A DNA stretch of 64,000 bases from Hahella sp. HN01 (GCF_018986435.1 NZ_JAHMIN010000004.1:126502-190501), one strand, 5' to 3'; counted from the stretch's first letter, positions 29,112 to 40,077 are shown. The notes: generated from the letters alone by a model not told the origin. Numbers and translations are program-made.

Positions 29112-31925
29112 ATGAATAAACTATCGGTATGGACCCTGTTAAGCGGATGCGCACTGATGTCCGCTCAGGGGATGGCGCAGGAAAACTATGGCGAAGCCCT
29201 GCAGAAATCCATCTACTTCTATGAAGCCCAGCAGTCTGGCGTATTGCCGGACTGGAATCGCGTTGAGTGGCGGGACAATTCGGCGCTACAGGACGGCGCC
29301 GATGTCGGGCATGACCTCAGCGGCGGTTGGTATGACGCTGGCGATCACGTCAAATTTGGCTTTCCCATGGCGGCGTCGGCGACACTGCTGGCCTGGGGCG
29401 CGGTGGAGTACCGGGATGCATACAAGCAATCAGGGCAGTTACAACACATCCTCAATAATCTGCGTTTTGTCGCCGATTATTTCGTAAAAGCCCATACCGC
29501 GCCCAATGAGTTGTGGGGGCAGGTTGGCAATGGCGGCGCGGACCACGCCTGGTGGGGCTCCGCCGAAGTCATGCCGATGGCGCGCCCGTCTTATAAAATA
29601 GACGCCAGTTGTCCGGGCTCGGATCTGGCGGGAGAAACCGCCGCGGCGCTGGCGGCGATCGCAATGGTTTTCAAACCGGTGGATAGCGCATACGCCAATA
29701 CACTGCTGACCCACGCCCGCCAGTTGTACGAGTTCGCCAATACCTATCGCGGCAAATATTCCGATTGCATCACTGACGCGGGTAGTTACTACAAATCCTG
29801 GAGTGGTTATCAGGATGAACTGGTCTGGTCCGCGCTCTGGCTATATCGCGCCACCGGCGAAGCCAGCTATCTGCAGCAGGCGAAACAGGATTACCAGAAG
29901 CTGGGCGGAGAAGGGCAACAAGATGTCAAAGCCTACAAATGGGGGCATGCCTGGGATAACAAAGCCTACGGCTCTTATGTCCTGATGGCGCAGATCACAG
30001 GGGAGGCCGGCTATCAGGCGGATGCGGAGCGTTGGCTGGATTACTGGACGACCGGCTATAACGGCGAGCGGGTGAACTATACCCCCGGCGGCCTGGCCTA
30101 CCTGGATGTGTGGGGCGCCAACCGCTACGCCGCCAACACCGCTTTTATTGCGCTGGTTTACGCCGACTTTTTGAATAACGCCGGCATCAAGGCGGAGAAA
30201 GCGCAAGCCTATTACGACTTCGGCCGCAGTCAGATCGAATACCTGCTTGGCAACAATCCGGCGGGCGTCAGTTATCAAATCGGTTATGGCGCCAACTATC
30301 CCACTAACCCCCATCATCGTACGGCCCACGGAACCTGGACCAACAACCTTCGCACGCCGGAGCAGTCGCGACATTTGCTGGTGGGAGCATTGGTTGGCGG
30401 GCCTGATAGTAACGATAACTATGCGGATGACCGTGGCGATTATGTGAAGAATGAGGTGGCCACGGACTACAACGCTGGCTTTACGTCCGCCCTGGCGCGT
30501 CTCTATCTGGATTTTGGCGGCGACCCGATTCCCGATAACGCTTTCCCGCAGGCGGAAGCAAAAGACGAAGAGTTTTATGTCGAAGCCAAGCTGAATTCCA
30601 GCGGTCCCCGTTATGTGGAAATTGCAGCGCAGGTGCATAACCACAGCGCCTGGCCGGCGCGCGGCAGCGAGCATCTGCGCTTCCGCTACTGGGTCGATCT
30701 TTCTGACGAATTCGCCGCCGGTTATGGCCTGCAGGATATCAAAGTCACTACTGCATACAGTCAGGCGACGGAGGTGAGCGGGCTGCAGCCCTGGGGCGAT
30801 CCTGATGACCATATCTACTATGTGGACGCTTCTTTCCAGGGAGTGAATATCTATCCTGGTGGACAGTCCGAGTCCCGCAGGGAAGTGCAATTCAGAATTT
30901 CGCTGCCGACCAATAGCAACGCCAGCGAGTGGGGTAACGAAGGCGATCCGTCCTGGGACAGTTATGACGGCGTCTACAAAAAAGCGAGCAAAATCGCTCT
31001 TTATGACGGCGCTGACCTGGTCTGGGGCGAAGAACCCGGCGCAGGTTGCGGCGGCGACTCAGGCGTCAATTGTCTGCCCCAGGCGCAATCATTAAATGTG
31101 ACTACCAATATGGACGAGGCGGTCAACATCGTCTTGCATGGCGAAGACAGCGACGGCTCCATCGTGAGCTATGAATACGCGCAACCCGCCCATGGCGCCC
31201 TGACTGGAACAGGCCCGGCGGTCACCTATATGCCTCATGCCGGGTACCATGGCCTGGATTCATTCTCCTACACCGTGGTGGACAACGATGGCGGACGCTC
31301 GCCGCAGGCGCAGGTCGACATCAATGTGGAAGCGCCGGATCTGCCGGCGTTGGAAATCACTGATCCTGCTGACGGATTCGAAGTGAGTCCGGGGCAATCC
31401 TTCACTGTGCGCTATCGCCTGGATAACGCCGCCAGCATGCGCCTGTATCTCAATGACGTAGTCGCTGGCGAAGGCGGCGCGTCGGGTGCGATTGAGGTCG
31501 CAGCCCCAACAACGGAAGGAGATTACACCCTGAAGCTGATTGCGCTGTCCACCGATGGCCAGGAAATCGACGACGCTTCTGACGCAATCATGATCAAGGT
31601 CGCCGAGCCGGACGCAGGCGGGGATATTTCCTGTAGCGTCGGCGGGCTGGATGTCTGGAATACCGGCTATGTGCTGGGCGACGTCAAAGTCGTCAATAAC
31701 GGATCGTCTTCTATCAACGGGTGGGAAGTCGTTCTCACCTTTGATGAACCCACTTCCATCGTGAACCTGTGGAACGGGGCCTACACGCTGTCTGCGGACG
31801 GTAAAACCCTCACCGTGAAAAATATGCCTTACAACGGTTCATTAGGGCCCGGCGCAGCGACCAGCTTTGGTCTGCAGGGCGTTCACGACGGAAGTTTCTC
31901 ACCGCCAACCTGCACCGCCAGATAA
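29112..31925 (+). CDS. Secreted GH9 endoglucanase with CBM3-like, Ig-like and CBM2 modules
   Basis: 937 residues from ATG 29112, which follows an AAGGAGA ribosome site; the frame upstream to 29079 is unlikely to be used. After a signal peptide ending near SAQGMAQ, the GH9 catalytic domain (about 25-480) shows YDAGDHVKFGFP with the catalytic aspartates, the HHRTAHG histidine motif and DRGDYVKNEVATDYNAG with the catalytic glutamate. A CBM3-like module follows (about 490-645), then a cadherin-like and a second Ig-like domain. The C-terminal CBM2 (about 840-937) is bounded by cysteines. The combination GH9-CBM3 is typical of processive endoglucanases. It lies 113 bases before the GH48 gene; both are likely exported by type II secretion. 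Confidence 0.93.
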   Translation: MNKLSVWTLLSGCALMSAQGMAQENYGEALQKSIYFYEAQQSGVLPDWNRVEWRDNSALQDGADVGHDLSGGWYDAGDHVKFGFPMAASATLLAWGAVEYRDAYKQSGQLQHILNNLRFVADYFVKAHTAPNELWGQVGNGGADHAWWGSAEVMPMARPSYKIDASCPGSDLAGETAAALAAIAMVFKPVDSAYANTLLTHARQLYEFANTYRGKYSDCITDAGSYYKSWSGYQDELVWSALWLYRATGEASYLQQAKQDYQKLGGEGQQDVKAYKWGHAWDNKAYGSYVLMAQITGEAGYQADAERWLDYWTTGYNGERVNYTPGGLAYLDVWGANRYAANTAFIALVYADFLNNAGIKAEKAQAYYDFGRSQIEYLLGNNPAGVSYQIGYGANYPTNPHHRTAHGTWTNNLRTPEQSRHLLVGALVGGPDSNDNYADDRGDYVKNEVATDYNAGFTSALARLYLDFGGDPIPDNAFPQAEAKDEEFYVEAKLNSSGPRYVEIAAQVHNHSAWPARGSEHLRFRYWVDLSDEFAAGYGLQDIKVTTAYSQATEVSGLQPWGDPDDHIYYVDASFQGVNIYPGGQSESRREVQFRISLPTNSNASEWGNEGDPSWDSYDGVYKKASKIALYDGADLVWGEEPGAGCGGDSGVNCLPQAQSLNVTTNMDEAVNIVLHGEDSDGSIVSYEYAQPAHGALTGTGPAVTYMPHAGYHGLDSFSYTVVDNDGGRSPQAQVDINVEAPDLPALEITDPADGFEVSPGQSFTVRYRLDNAASMRLYLNDVVAGEGGASGAIEVAAPTTEGDYTLKLIALSTDGQEIDDASDAIMIKVAEPDAGGDISCSVGGLDVWNTGYVLGDVKVVNNGSSSINGWEVVLTFDEPTSIVNLWNGAYTLSADGKTLTVKNMPYNGSLGPGAATSFGLQGVHDGSFSPPTCTAR

Positions 31926-32038
31926 CTCAGCAAATTCGCCAAACTCCGACAGGAAGCGGTTCCAGCGCGCTGGATTCCAGTCGGTGGGCGGCGTCATCTG
32001 AGCGATGTGTGAATTAATAAAATCTATGGAGTCAAAAC

Positions 32039-34897
32039 ATGGACTTAACGTTCAAGAAAAGACCATTGAAGGGGATGCTGCTGCCTATCGCCGCAGCGGT
32101 CAGCTTCGCCACTTTCTGTTCTCACGCCCAGGCCAGCGCGGAAGAATATAACGAGCGCTTTATGGAAATGTGGAACAAAATCCACGATCCGTCCAACGGA
32201 TACTTCAGCGCCGACGGCGGACCCTACCATTCTGTAGAGACGCTTATCGTCGAAGCGCCGGACCATGGTCATGAGTCCACCAGTGAAGCCTATTCTTACT
32301 TTCTGTTGCTGGAAGCCTACTACGGTAAAGTGACTGGCGACTGGAGCAAGCTGCGCAACGCCTGGGAAAAAATGGAAGAGCAGATCATTCCCACCCATGA
32401 CATGCAGCCGACCAACAATTTCTATAATCCATCCAAGCCCGCGGCCTATGCGGCGGAACATCCGCTGCCCTCCGGTTATCCGAGCCAGTTAGAGTTCGGC
32501 GTTCCCGTCGGCGAAGACCCGATCTCGGCTAAACTGGCGCAGACCTACGGCACCTGGGACGTTTACGGCATGCACTGGCTGTTGGATATGGACAATATCT
32601 ACGGCTACGGCAACCTGGGCGATGGCGTCAGCACGCCTTCCTACATCAACACCTTCCAGCGTGGTGAGCAGGAATCCGTGTGGGAAACCGTCACCCATCC
32701 TTCCTGGGAGAGCTTCAAGTGGGGCGGTCCTAACGGTTTCCTGCCGTTGTTCACCAAGGACAACAACTACTCTAAACAATGGCGTTACACCAACGCTCCG
32801 GACGCCGACGCCCGCGCGGTGCAGGTCATGTACTGGGCGTATCAGTGGATCAAGGAGCAGGGCAAAGATCCAGAGCAGGAAATTCCCGGTCTGGTGGCGA
32901 AAGCGGCCAAAATGGGGGATTACCTGCGTCTCGCCATGTTCGATAAGTACTTCAAGAAAATGGGAACCCAGGACAAGAACGCCCAGGGCGGTCGCGGCTA
33001 CGAGAGCGCTCACTATCTGATGTCCTGGTATTACGCCTGGGGCGGAGCGGCGGACCCCAACGCCGGTTGGGCGTTCCGTATCGGCAGCAGCCATGTGCAC
33101 TTTGGTTATCAGAACCCCATCGCCGCCATGGCGTTGTCGGAATTCGACCCGATGAAACCGAAAACCCCGGGCGCCACGGAAGACTGGGCCACTGGCCTGA
33201 AGCGCTCCATGGAATTCTATACCTGGCTGCAGTCCGCAGAGGGCGGCATCGCCGGCGGCGCCACCAACAGCTGGGATGGTTCCTATAATCCCCATCCTCA
33301 GGACCGCGCCGACGCTACGTTCTACGGCATGGTGTACGACGAAAACCCGGTGTATCACGATCCAGGCAGCGGCACATGGTTTGGCTGGCAGGCGTGGTCC
33401 ATGCAGCGCGTGGCGGAATACTACTACCTGAAAGGCGACGCTCAGGCCAAGCAGTTGATGGATAAATGGGTTCCCTGGGTGCTGAACAACATCAACTGGC
33501 TGGAAGACGGCTCCTTTGAAATTCCCGCCACGTTGGAGTGGACCGGTAAACCGGAAAAATGGGATGCGGCCAACCCGAAAGCCAACGCTAATCTGCACGT
33601 GAACGTGGTGGATCATGGTCAGGATCTTGGTGTTGCGGCTGGCGTGGCCAAGGCCCTGATGTTCTACGCCGCGGCGGCGGAGAAATATGACTCGCCCAAG
33701 AATGAAGCCAAGGACGCATCCAAGAAGTTGCTGGACGCCATGTGGACGCACTTCCAGACCTCGAAAGGGCTGGCGGCGCCGGAAAAACGCGGCGATTACG
33801 CGCGCTTCTTTGACAAAGTCTACGTGCCGGGCGAGTTCAACGGCTCCATGGCTAACGGCGACGCCATCAACAGTGAGTCCACCTTCCTGAGCATGCGCTC
33901 GTTCTATCTGAACGATCCTATGTTCAAGCAGGTCGAAGACGCTTTGAACTCCGGTGAAGATCCCGTGTTCACCTATCACCGGTTCTGGGCGCAAACGGAA
34001 GCGGCGACCGCCTACGCCAATTACGCGTCGCTGTTCGAAGCGGACAATCCCTGTGACGAAGGCTGCGCGCCGACGGCGCAACCACTGTCTGTCTCCACCC
34101 GCATTAACAAGGCGGTTTCCATCACGCTTAAAGGAACGGATAGCGACGGAACTGTCGTCGGTTACACCGTCAGCAAGCCGCCTCAGCATGGGACCCTGTC
34201 CGGCTCGGGCGCCAACTTGACCTATCAGCCCGAGGCGGGTTTCAGCGGCAGCGATGCATTCGAATACACTGTGACCGACAACAGCGGCGAAGTGTCCACG
34301 CCAGCCAAAGTCAGCATCGATATCGCGGAAGCTAGCATCAGTCTGACGTCTCCCGCAGACGGTTCTGAGTTCGAGACCGGCGCGACCGTTACGGTCAAAG
34401 TCAACAAAGAAGCAGGCTTGCAGGCGCAAGTCATACTTAACGGAGAAGTCGCGGCGACTATCGCCGGCGACAGCGATTCCGCTCCTGTGACTTTGCCGAC
34501 CAGCGAAGGCGCGCACAGTCTGTTGGCGAAACTGCTGGATGAAGACGGCTCCGTCATCGCCACTTCCAATAGCGTTAGCGTGAAGACCAAGCAAGCGCCT
34601 TCCGGCGATGGTCTGACCTGTACTGTACGTGAAGATATCTGGAACAGCGGATTTGTCGCGCACATCACACTGACCAATAACACCAATGCGGTGATTGACG
34701 GTTGGACCGTGAACATCCCGCTGGGGGCGACGGATCAATACACCAATGGCTGGAGTGCGCAATACAGCGTTAACGGTTCGGTGCTGAAGGCCTCCAACAT
34801 GAGTTGGAACGGGACATTGCAACCGGGCGCCACCACCAGCATCGGCTTCCAGGGAACCCATGGCGGCGATCACGCGCCGATCAAATGCGCCGAATAA
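32039..34897 (+). CDS. Secreted GH48 reducing-end cellobiohydrolase with Ig-like and CBM2 modules
   Basis: 952 residues. Signal peptide, then the GH48 catalytic domain (about 35-670) with [15 protein letters not shown] containing the catalytic glutamate, and [21 protein letters not shown], a hallmark of the family. It is followed by the same tail as the upstream GH9 enzyme: a cadherin-like domain (about 685-765), an Ig-like domain (about 765-850) and a CBM2 (about 857-952). GH48 enzymes release cellobiose from reducing ends and act together with GH9 endoglucanases. GH48 is common in clostridia and actinomycetes and rare in Gammaproteobacteria. A strong terminator follows. Confidence 0.95.
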   Translation: MDLTFKKRPLKGMLLPIAAAVSFATFCSHAQASAEEYNERFMEMWNKIHDPSNGYFSADGGPYHSVETLIVEAPDHGHESTSEAYSYFLLLEAYYGKVTGDWSKLRNAWEKMEEQIIPTHDMQPTNNFYNPSKPAAYAAEHPLPSGYPSQLEFGVPVGEDPISAKLAQTYGTWDVYGMHWLLDMDNIYGYGNLGDGVSTPSYINTFQRGEQESVWETVTHPSWESFKWGGPNGFLPLFTKDNNYSKQWRYTNAPDADARAVQVMYWAYQWIKEQGKDPEQEIPGLVAKAAKMGDYLRLAMFDKYFKKMGTQDKNAQGGRGYESAHYLMSWYYAWGGAADPNAGWAFRIGSSHVHFGYQNPIAAMALSEFDPMKPKTPGATEDWATGLKRSMEFYTWLQSAEGGIAGGATNSWDGSYNPHPQDRADATFYGMVYDENPVYHDPGSGTWFGWQAWSMQRVAEYYYLKGDAQAKQLMDKWVPWVLNNINWLEDGSFEIPATLEWTGKPEKWDAANPKANANLHVNVVDHGQDLGVAAGVAKALMFYAAAAEKYDSPKNEAKDASKKLLDAMWTHFQTSKGLAAPEKRGDYARFFDKVYVPGEFNGSMANGDAINSESTFLSMRSFYLNDPMFKQVEDALNSGEDPVFTYHRFWAQTEAATAYANYASLFEADNPCDEGCAPTAQPLSVSTRINKAVSITLKGTDSDGTVVGYTVSKPPQHGTLSGSGANLTYQPEAGFSGSDAFEYTVTDNSGEVSTPAKVSIDIAEASISLTSPADGSEFETGATVTVKVNKEAGLQAQVILNGEVAATIAGDSDSAPVTLPTSEGAHSLLAKLLDEDGSVIATSNSVSVKTKQAPSGDGLTCTVREDIWNSGFVAHITLTNNTNAVIDGWTVNIPLGATDQYTNGWSAQYSVNGSVLKASNMSWNGTLQPGATTSIGFQGTHGGDHAPIKCAE

Positions 34898-34977
34898 ACT
34901 GAGCGCGTGCAAGGTTCATTAGAGCGACCTATTACGCCTATCGCGTCGACTGACCATTAGGTGTTGATAGCCCTTTT

Positions 34978-35003
34978 GGGGACGGTAACGTCCCCTCTTT
35001 TTT
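34978..35003 (+). terminator. Rho-independent terminator after GH48
   Basis: Seven-base arms GGGGACG and CGTCCCC around a GTAA tetraloop, followed by TCTTTTTT. It lies 80 bases past the GH48 stop and ends the cellulase transcript before the convergent LacI gene. Confidence 0.92.
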
Positions 35004-35061
35004 CTTTCATTTTTTCTTCCATTTCGCGTTCTACGGTTTGGCGTAGAGAGCGAATTCGTCC

Positions 35062-36069
35062 TCAGACCGGCGCTCGCAAATCACCTTCGATAATAATATC
35101 GCTTCCCTCGCAGCCGGGATTCTCAATTCGATCCAACAGCATATTGATAGCGGAATGGCCCATCTGATAGGTGTCGTGATGCACGCAGGGGATGTTGAAG
35201 TCGAAGATATCTGCATAAGGCGCCTCATCGATGCTGAACACTGCAGGATTGTGATTTTTGTTGTCCAATCTTCGCAGCGCTTTAAGCGCGCCCAGGGTAA
35301 TCAGGATGTTGAGGCCGAACACCGCATCGGGCGCCTGTTTATGCTGTTTAAAGTAGGCGGTGGCGTTTTCAAACGCCGGCTGCATGGTGTAGTCGCCGTA
35401 AAGCACTTCCAGCCGGGTAGGTTCTTTACATTCAGCCAGGGCTTTTTTCAGGCCTTCGAGACGCAGTTTGGATATGTTGGACTGCTCTGGACCCGCCAGC
35501 GCCAGGATATGGCGATGACCTTGCTCCAGCACATAACGGCCGCCTTTGTAGCCGCTCGCCAGATTGTCCAGATATACGCCAGGGAAGGGCGCCGCCGGTA
35601 GACGACGGTCCACCTGCACCACGGGGATATTGGCGTGAATCAATTGCTCCAGGTATTGCGGATGGTATTCGTCATAGTCGGACACCACAGACAGAATGAT
35701 GCCGTCCACCTGATAGCTGAGCATGGTCTCCATGGCTTTGTTCTCCAGCTCCGGCGATCCGTCTGTGTCGAACAGCATGATGGAGTAGTTGCGCTTTTTG
35801 GCCGCGCGGGAGATCGCCTTGATCATCTCGCTGTAGAAGGGGTTGTCCATGCTGGCGGTGATGATGCCGATCAGCCGGCTTTTACTGCCTTTCAGGTTGC
35901 GGGCGAAGGCGTTGGGGACGTAGTTCAGCTCCCGCGCGACTTCCAGAATCCGGTCCAGAGTCTCTTTTTTCACCAGTTCCGGCTTGTTCAGCGCCCGGGA
36001 TACGGTGATGGTGGTCATGTTCACCCGGCGGGCGATATCGGTAATCGTTACTTTACTCTTTTTGGGCAT
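35062..36069 (-). CDS. LacI-family transcriptional repressor of the sugar/polyol operon
   Basis: 335 residues from ATG 36069, which has an AGAGG ribosome site; the TTG at 36081 is less likely. The N-terminal helix-turn-helix and hinge (VTITDIARRVNMTTITVSRALNKPELV, quoted in part) is typical of LacI/GalR. It is followed by a periplasmic-binding-protein-like effector domain (LIGIITASMDNPFYSEMI, DGIILSVVSDYDEYHP). It is divergent from the RbsB-like gene, and two perfect and one imperfect palindrome with LacI-type symmetry lie between them. It most likely represses both its own gene and the transporter/enzyme operon until a sugar or polyol is present. Confidence 0.9.
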   Translation of the reverse strand: MPKKSKVTITDIARRVNMTTITVSRALNKPELVKKETLDRILEVARELNYVPNAFARNLKGSKSRLIGIITASMDNPFYSEMIKAISRAAKKRNYSIMLFDTDGSPELENKAMETMLSYQVDGIILSVVSDYDEYHPQYLEQLIHANIPVVQVDRRLPAAPFPGVYLDNLASGYKGGRYVLEQGHRHILALAGPEQSNISKLRLEGLKKALAECKEPTRLEVLYGDYTMQPAFENATAYFKQHKQAPDAVFGLNILITLGALKALRRLDNKNHNPAVFSIDEAPYADIFDFNIPCVHHDTYQMGHSAINMLLDRIENPGCEGSDIIIEGDLRAPV

Positions 36070-36165
36070 GATGCCTCTCAAACGCTGTGTCGGTAAGGGA
36101 TGCGGCGATCCCGGAATGCGTGTCGCGACTTGCTTGTTGCAATGGAAAATTCGCTATGATAGCTT

Positions 36166-36183
36166 AATGTTAACGTTAACATT
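36166..36183. promoter_or_regulatory. LacI-type operator, copy 1
   Basis: Perfect 18-base palindrome AATGTTAACGTTAACATT with a central CG. It is 97 bases upstream of the repressor start and identical to copy 2. Confidence 0.85.
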
Positions 36184-36230
36184 CTCTCAATGCGAGGGAT
36201 TGTTGCAGAAGTTGATATTTATTCTATATA

Positions 36231-36248
36231 GATGTCAACGTTAGCTTT
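36231..36248. promoter_or_regulatory. Imperfect LacI-type operator
   Basis: Matches 14 of 18 positions of the flanking perfect palindromes and keeps the AACGTTA core (GATGTCAACGTTAGCTTT). It sits midway between them, so it could be an auxiliary or lower-affinity site. Confidence 0.45.
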
Positions 36249-36301
36249 CCCGTAGACGGAGGCTGGCTCCGCCTCCTATCTACGGGTTTGTTCGATGTGG
36301 A

Positions 36302-36319
36302 AATGTTAACGTTAACATT
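36302..36319. promoter_or_regulatory. LacI-type operator, copy 2
   Basis: A second perfect AATGTTAACGTTAACATT palindrome, 47 bases before the RbsB-like gene. This would place repressor over or just after the operon promoter. Centre-to-centre distance to copy 1 is 136 bases, close to a whole number of helical turns (about 13), which suits looping. Confidence 0.85.
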
Positions 36320-36366
36320 GGCGTAGAAGCCGCTTCGAACCACTAAAAATAACTAAAGGTTGAGTC

Positions 36367-37287
36367 ATGTTGAAAATAAGTAAAACCCTTAAGACCCTAG
36401 TCGCCGGTATCGCATGCAGTTTGGGCCTGGCATCGCCAGCCGGAGCTGAACAGTTGAAGATCGGCATGTCCTTTCAGGAACTGAACAACGCTTACTTCGT
36501 CACCATGAAGAGTGCGTTGGAAGAAGCGGCCAAGGATATTGGCGCAGAAGTCTACATCACCGACGCCCATCACGACGTTTCCAAACAAATCAATGACGTA
36601 GAAGACATGCTGCAGAAAGGCGTGGACATTCTATTGCTCAACCCCACTGACTCCGTCGGCGTGCAATCCGCCGTGGTGTCCGCCAAGAAAGCGGGCGTTA
36701 TTACTGTCGCTATTGACGCTGAAGCGGAAGGTCCTATCGATTCTTTCGTCGGCTCCAAGAACTATACCGCCGGTTACATGGCCGGCAAATACCTTGGCGA
36801 ACAATTGGGCGGCAAGGGCGAGGTGGCTATCCTCGACGGCATTCCCGTCGTGCCTATTCTTGAGCGGGTGCGCGGATTCAGCGACGCCATGCTGGAATTC
36901 CCCGACATCAAAGTGGTTGGCAAGCAAAACGGCAAGCAGGAGCGCGACGTCGCCATGAATGTGACGGAGAACATGCTGCAGGCCAATCCCGGTCTGGACG
37001 GCGTATTCAGCGTCAATGACACCGGCGCTTTGGGCGCGTTGACCGCCATCGAAGCCAGCGGTATGGACGTCAAGCTGGTTAGCGTGGACGGTCACCCGGA
37101 AGCCATCAAGGCCATGCTGAAACCTAACTCCAAATTTATCGCCACCTCGGCGCAGTTTCCTCGCGACCAGATTCGTTTGGGCCTGGCTATCGCGCTGGTC
37201 AAGCATTGGGGGTCGGAAATACCCGCCTCCATGCCAGTGGATGTGAAGCTGATCGATAAAGCCGCCGCCGCTAATTTCAGCTGGTAG
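36367..37287 (+). CDS. Sugar ABC transporter substrate-binding protein (RbsB-like)
   Basis: 306 residues. The signal peptide ends near ASPAGAE and is followed by a type I periplasmic binding domain (IGMSFQELNNAYFVTMKSAL, VDILLLNPTDSVGV, VFSVNDTGALGALTAIE). The closest characterised relatives bind ribose, other pentoses, allose or polyols; the actual ligand cannot be read from the sequence. It is the first gene downstream of the operator pair and is followed, after a 257-base gap containing a REP-like repeat, by the matching ATPase and permease. Confidence 0.9.
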   Translation: MLKISKTLKTLVAGIACSLGLASPAGAEQLKIGMSFQELNNAYFVTMKSALEEAAKDIGAEVYITDAHHDVSKQINDVEDMLQKGVDILLLNPTDSVGVQSAVVSAKKAGVITVAIDAEAEGPIDSFVGSKNYTAGYMAGKYLGEQLGGKGEVAILDGIPVVPILERVRGFSDAMLEFPDIKVVGKQNGKQERDVAMNVTENMLQANPGLDGVFSVNDTGALGALTAIEASGMDVKLVSVDGHPEAIKAMLKPNSKFIATSAQFPRDQIRLGLAIALVKHWGSEIPASMPVDVKLIDKAAAANFSW

Positions 37288-37356
37288 GCGTTAATCCGTT
37301 TTCTGTATCTGGGAGTCCGTCGCTCTGGCCTCCCGCCGACTCAAAGGCGGGTAGGG

Positions 37357-37382
37357 CCCTTCGACAGGCTCAGGGTGAACGG
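37357..37382 (+). repeat. REP-like dispersed repeat, copy 1
   Basis: CCCTTCGACAGGCTCAGGGT followed by GAACGG. It matches 24 of 26 bases of the inverted pair at 56835-56860 and 56976-57001. It lies in the gap between the binding protein and ATPase genes, where such elements may stabilise upstream mRNA. Confidence 0.7.
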
Positions 37383-37544
37383 AGTAGGGTCTTTTTCGCG
37401 TCTTCCTTGCACAGGCGTTCGGCGTTGAGGGCTTTGTGTGTCGCCACAAAGTTCTCAGAAATAGCGCAGTCATTGTCGTAACGCCATGCCGACGCTTTGG
37501 ATGATGCGGTTGGAAGTTGGGTCGTAATACTGGGTGTAAGAGTC

Positions 37545-39050
37545 ATGAACAGTCTTCTTTCCCTTGAACATATCAGCAAAGGATTTCCCGGCGTACGCGC
37601 GCTCAACGATATCAGCTTTGAGCTGCAGGCAGGGGAGATCCACGCCTTATTGGGCGAAAACGGCGCAGGAAAGTCCACGCTGATGAAAATCCTGTGCGGC
37701 GTCTATAAACAGGACGCCGGGCGAATCCTGATCGACGGCGCGCCAGTGGACTTTCGTCATTACCACGACGCCACGAACGCTGGCGTGGGCGTTATCTTTC
37801 AGGAATTCAGTCTGATTCCTTATCTCAATGCCGTTGAAAATATTTTTCTTGGTCGCGAATTGCGCAGTCCCTTGGGCATGTTGCGCAAAAAGGCGATGCG
37901 CGCGCAGGCGGAAAAAATCTGTCAGCGCCTGGATGTGAACATTGATCTGGACGCGCCAGTGGATCACTTGAGCGTGGCGGAACAACAGTTTGTAGAAATC
38001 GCCAAAGCGTTGTCCCTGGACGCCCGCATTCTGGTGCTGGACGAGCCCACCGCCACCCTGACGCCCAACGAGGCGGAGCATCTGTTTCGGGTGATGCGGG
38101 AGTTGAAGGCGCAAGGGGTGGGGATGGTGTTTATTTCCCATCACATGGAAGAGATCTACGAGATTTGCGACCGCATCACTGTGCTGCGCGATGGCGAAAA
38201 GATCGGCGATCGCAATGTCAGCGAAGTGGCGGTGGATGATCTGCTGGAAATGATGGTGGGACGCAAAATCAGCAATAGCTTTCCAGAGAAAACGCCGTTG
38301 CGGGATGACGGCGACATTGTCATCGACGCCCGCGCAATTCAATTACACAAAGGCGCGCCGGTGAACCGTTTTCAATTGCGCAAGGGCGAGATTCTGGGCT
38401 TCGCCGGACTGGTAGGCTCAGGACGCACGGAGACGGCGCTGGCCATGATCGGCGCACTGCCAACTTGTCGTAAAGATGTAAGTGTGGATGGCGAATCCGT
38501 CGCCATGAAAACGCCGGCGGAGGCCCTGCGTCGCGGCATTGGTCTGTTGCCGGAAAGCCGTAAAAAAGAAGGGCTGATACTGCCGTTTTCCATTCGCGAA
38601 AACATCACGTTGAACAATCTCGCCAAAGTCGCCGGGGCTGGCTCTTTGATCGACCGCAAGCGGGAGAGCGAAGTGGCGGAGACATTGTCCGCGAAAGTGC
38701 GGGTGAAGGCGCCGGACTGCGAAACGCCGGTGGGCAACCTGAGCGGCGGCAATCAGCAGAAAGTGGTGATCGCACGCTGGCTGAACAACGACTGCAAGGT
38801 GCTTATCTTCGATGAGCCGACGCGGGGCATCGATGTCGGCGCGAAAGCGGAAATCTACCGTCTGATGAAGCAACTGACCGCCCAGGGCGTGTCGATCATC
38901 ATGATTTCTTCCGAACTGCCGGAAGTGGTGGGCGTGAGCGATCGCGTCGCGGTTTTTCGGCAGGGAAGCATCGTCAAGATTCTGGAAGGGGATGCGGTGA
39001 ACTCCAATGAAATTATGCGCTATGCAACCGGAGGCGTAAAAGATGAATAA
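37545..39050 (+). CDS. Sugar ABC transporter double ATP-binding protein (RbsA-like)
   Basis: 501 residues from ATG 37545; the frame extends upstream to 37497, but the family N-terminus [17 protein letters not shown] fits the later ATG. There are two ABC domains in tandem, as in RbsA/XylG/AraG. The first has Walker [10 protein letters not shown] (K43) and [15 protein letters not shown] as the signature. The second, from about residue 250, lacks a standard Walker A lysine ([12 protein letters not shown]), as usual in this family, but has [15 protein letters not shown]. The stop overlaps the permease start by eight bases. Confidence 0.93.
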   Translation: MNSLLSLEHISKGFPGVRALNDISFELQAGEIHALLGENGAGKSTLMKILCGVYKQDAGRILIDGAPVDFRHYHDATNAGVGVIFQEFSLIPYLNAVENIFLGRELRSPLGMLRKKAMRAQAEKICQRLDVNIDLDAPVDHLSVAEQQFVEIAKALSLDARILVLDEPTATLTPNEAEHLFRVMRELKAQGVGMVFISHHMEEIYEICDRITVLRDGEKIGDRNVSEVAVDDLLEMMVGRKISNSFPEKTPLRDDGDIVIDARAIQLHKGAPVNRFQLRKGEILGFAGLVGSGRTETALAMIGALPTCRKDVSVDGESVAMKTPAEALRRGIGLLPESRKKEGLILPFSIRENITLNNLAKVAGAGSLIDRKRESEVAETLSAKVRVKAPDCETPVGNLSGGNQQKVVIARWLNNDCKVLIFDEPTRGIDVGAKAEIYRLMKQLTAQGVSIIMISSELPEVVGVSDRVAVFRQGSIVKILEGDAVNSNEIMRYATGGVKDE

Positions 39051-40029
39051 AATGACGGGTAGCGCCGCGGCGAATGTAGAGGTGAACCTGATGCAAGGCT
39101 GGTTGAAAAAGTGGAGGAAGTCCCCCGCATTTTATCCTTTGCTCGGCTTTATCGTGATATTCGTCGCGATGGCGTTGGCGAACGAGAACTTTCTGACTAC
39201 CGCCAACCTGAGCAATGTGGCGCGGCAGGTATCCATCAATGCGATTATCGCCGTGGGCATGACCTGCGCGATTCTGACCGGCGGCATCGACCTGTCTGTG
39301 GGACCGGTGATGGCGCTGTCCGGCACCATTACCGCCGGTTTGATCCTGGCGGGCTTTCCGCCGGAAGTCGCCATGGTGGGCGGCTTGCTGGTGGGCGCGT
39401 TGTTCGGCGCGGGCAACGGCGCATTCGTCGCCTACGCCAAGATGCCGCCGATTATTGTGACGCTGGCCACCATGGGCATCGCCCGCGGATTGGCGCTGAT
39501 CTATACCGGCGGATATCCGATTTCCGGCTTGCCTGATTCTTTCGCGGTGCTGGGGCGCGGCGAGGTCTTCGGCATTCAGGCGCCGATTCTGGTGATGGCG
39601 GCGGTGTATCTGGTCGCCTATGTTCTGCTTAATCACATGCCCTTTGGCCGCTATGTTTACGCGATAGGCGGCAATGAAGAAGCCGCGCGTCTGAGCGGGG
39701 TGAGAGTGCAGCGCTATAAACTGGCGGTCTACACCATCAGCGGCTTTACTGCGGCGCTGGCGGGCATCGTGCTGACTTCCCGTCTGATGAGCGGACAGCC
39801 CAACGCGGGCATCGGCTTTGAACTGGACGCCATCGCCGCTGTGGTGCTTGGCGGCGCAGCCATCGCCGGCGGTCGCGGAGCGATTGTGGGCACTTTGATT
39901 GGCGCCATGATGCTGGGCGTGCTCAATAACGGACTCAATCTGATGGGCGTCTCGCCGTACATTCAAAACATCATCAAGGGCGGCATTATCCTGCTCGCCA
40001 TATTTATCAGCAGAAGCCGGGACAAGTAG
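39043..40029 (+). CDS. Sugar ABC transporter permease (RbsC-like)
   Basis: 328 residues with about nine or ten hydrophobic segments. Family signatures include [20 protein letters not shown], the [20 protein letters not shown] segment and [19 protein letters not shown] near the C-terminus. Together with the RbsA-like ATPase it forms the inner-membrane part of a type II carbohydrate importer. The eight-base overlap with the upstream gene suggests translational coupling. A strong hairpin follows in the gap before the dehydrogenase. Confidence 0.93.
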   Translation: MNKMTGSAAANVEVNLMQGWLKKWRKSPAFYPLLGFIVIFVAMALANENFLTTANLSNVARQVSINAIIAVGMTCAILTGGIDLSVGPVMALSGTITAGLILAGFPPEVAMVGGLLVGALFGAGNGAFVAYAKMPPIIVTLATMGIARGLALIYTGGYPISGLPDSFAVLGRGEVFGIQAPILVMAAVYLVAYVLLNHMPFGRYVYAIGGNEEAARLSGVRVQRYKLAVYTISGFTAALAGIVLTSRLMSGQPNAGIGFELDAIAAVVLGGAAIAGGRGAIVGTLIGAMMLGVLNNGLNLMGVSPYIQNIIKGGIILLAIFISRSRDK

Positions 40030-40077
40030 CCCCGGCCCGCTCTCAAAACTCGAAATCATATAACACCAACAACAGCC

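Noticed and set aside
29841..30890. A 349-codon open frame antisense to the GH9 gene
   Set aside because: Shadow frame; no start region or domain support.
32489..34912. An 807-codon open frame antisense to the GH48 gene
   Set aside because: It is a shadow created by the codon bias of the GH48 gene. The translation is Arg/His/Val-rich without domains, and the GH48 frame has clear family motifs.
39013..40059. A 348-codon open frame antisense to the permease gene
   Set aside because: His/Arg/Gln-rich composition typical of an antisense shadow of a membrane protein gene.
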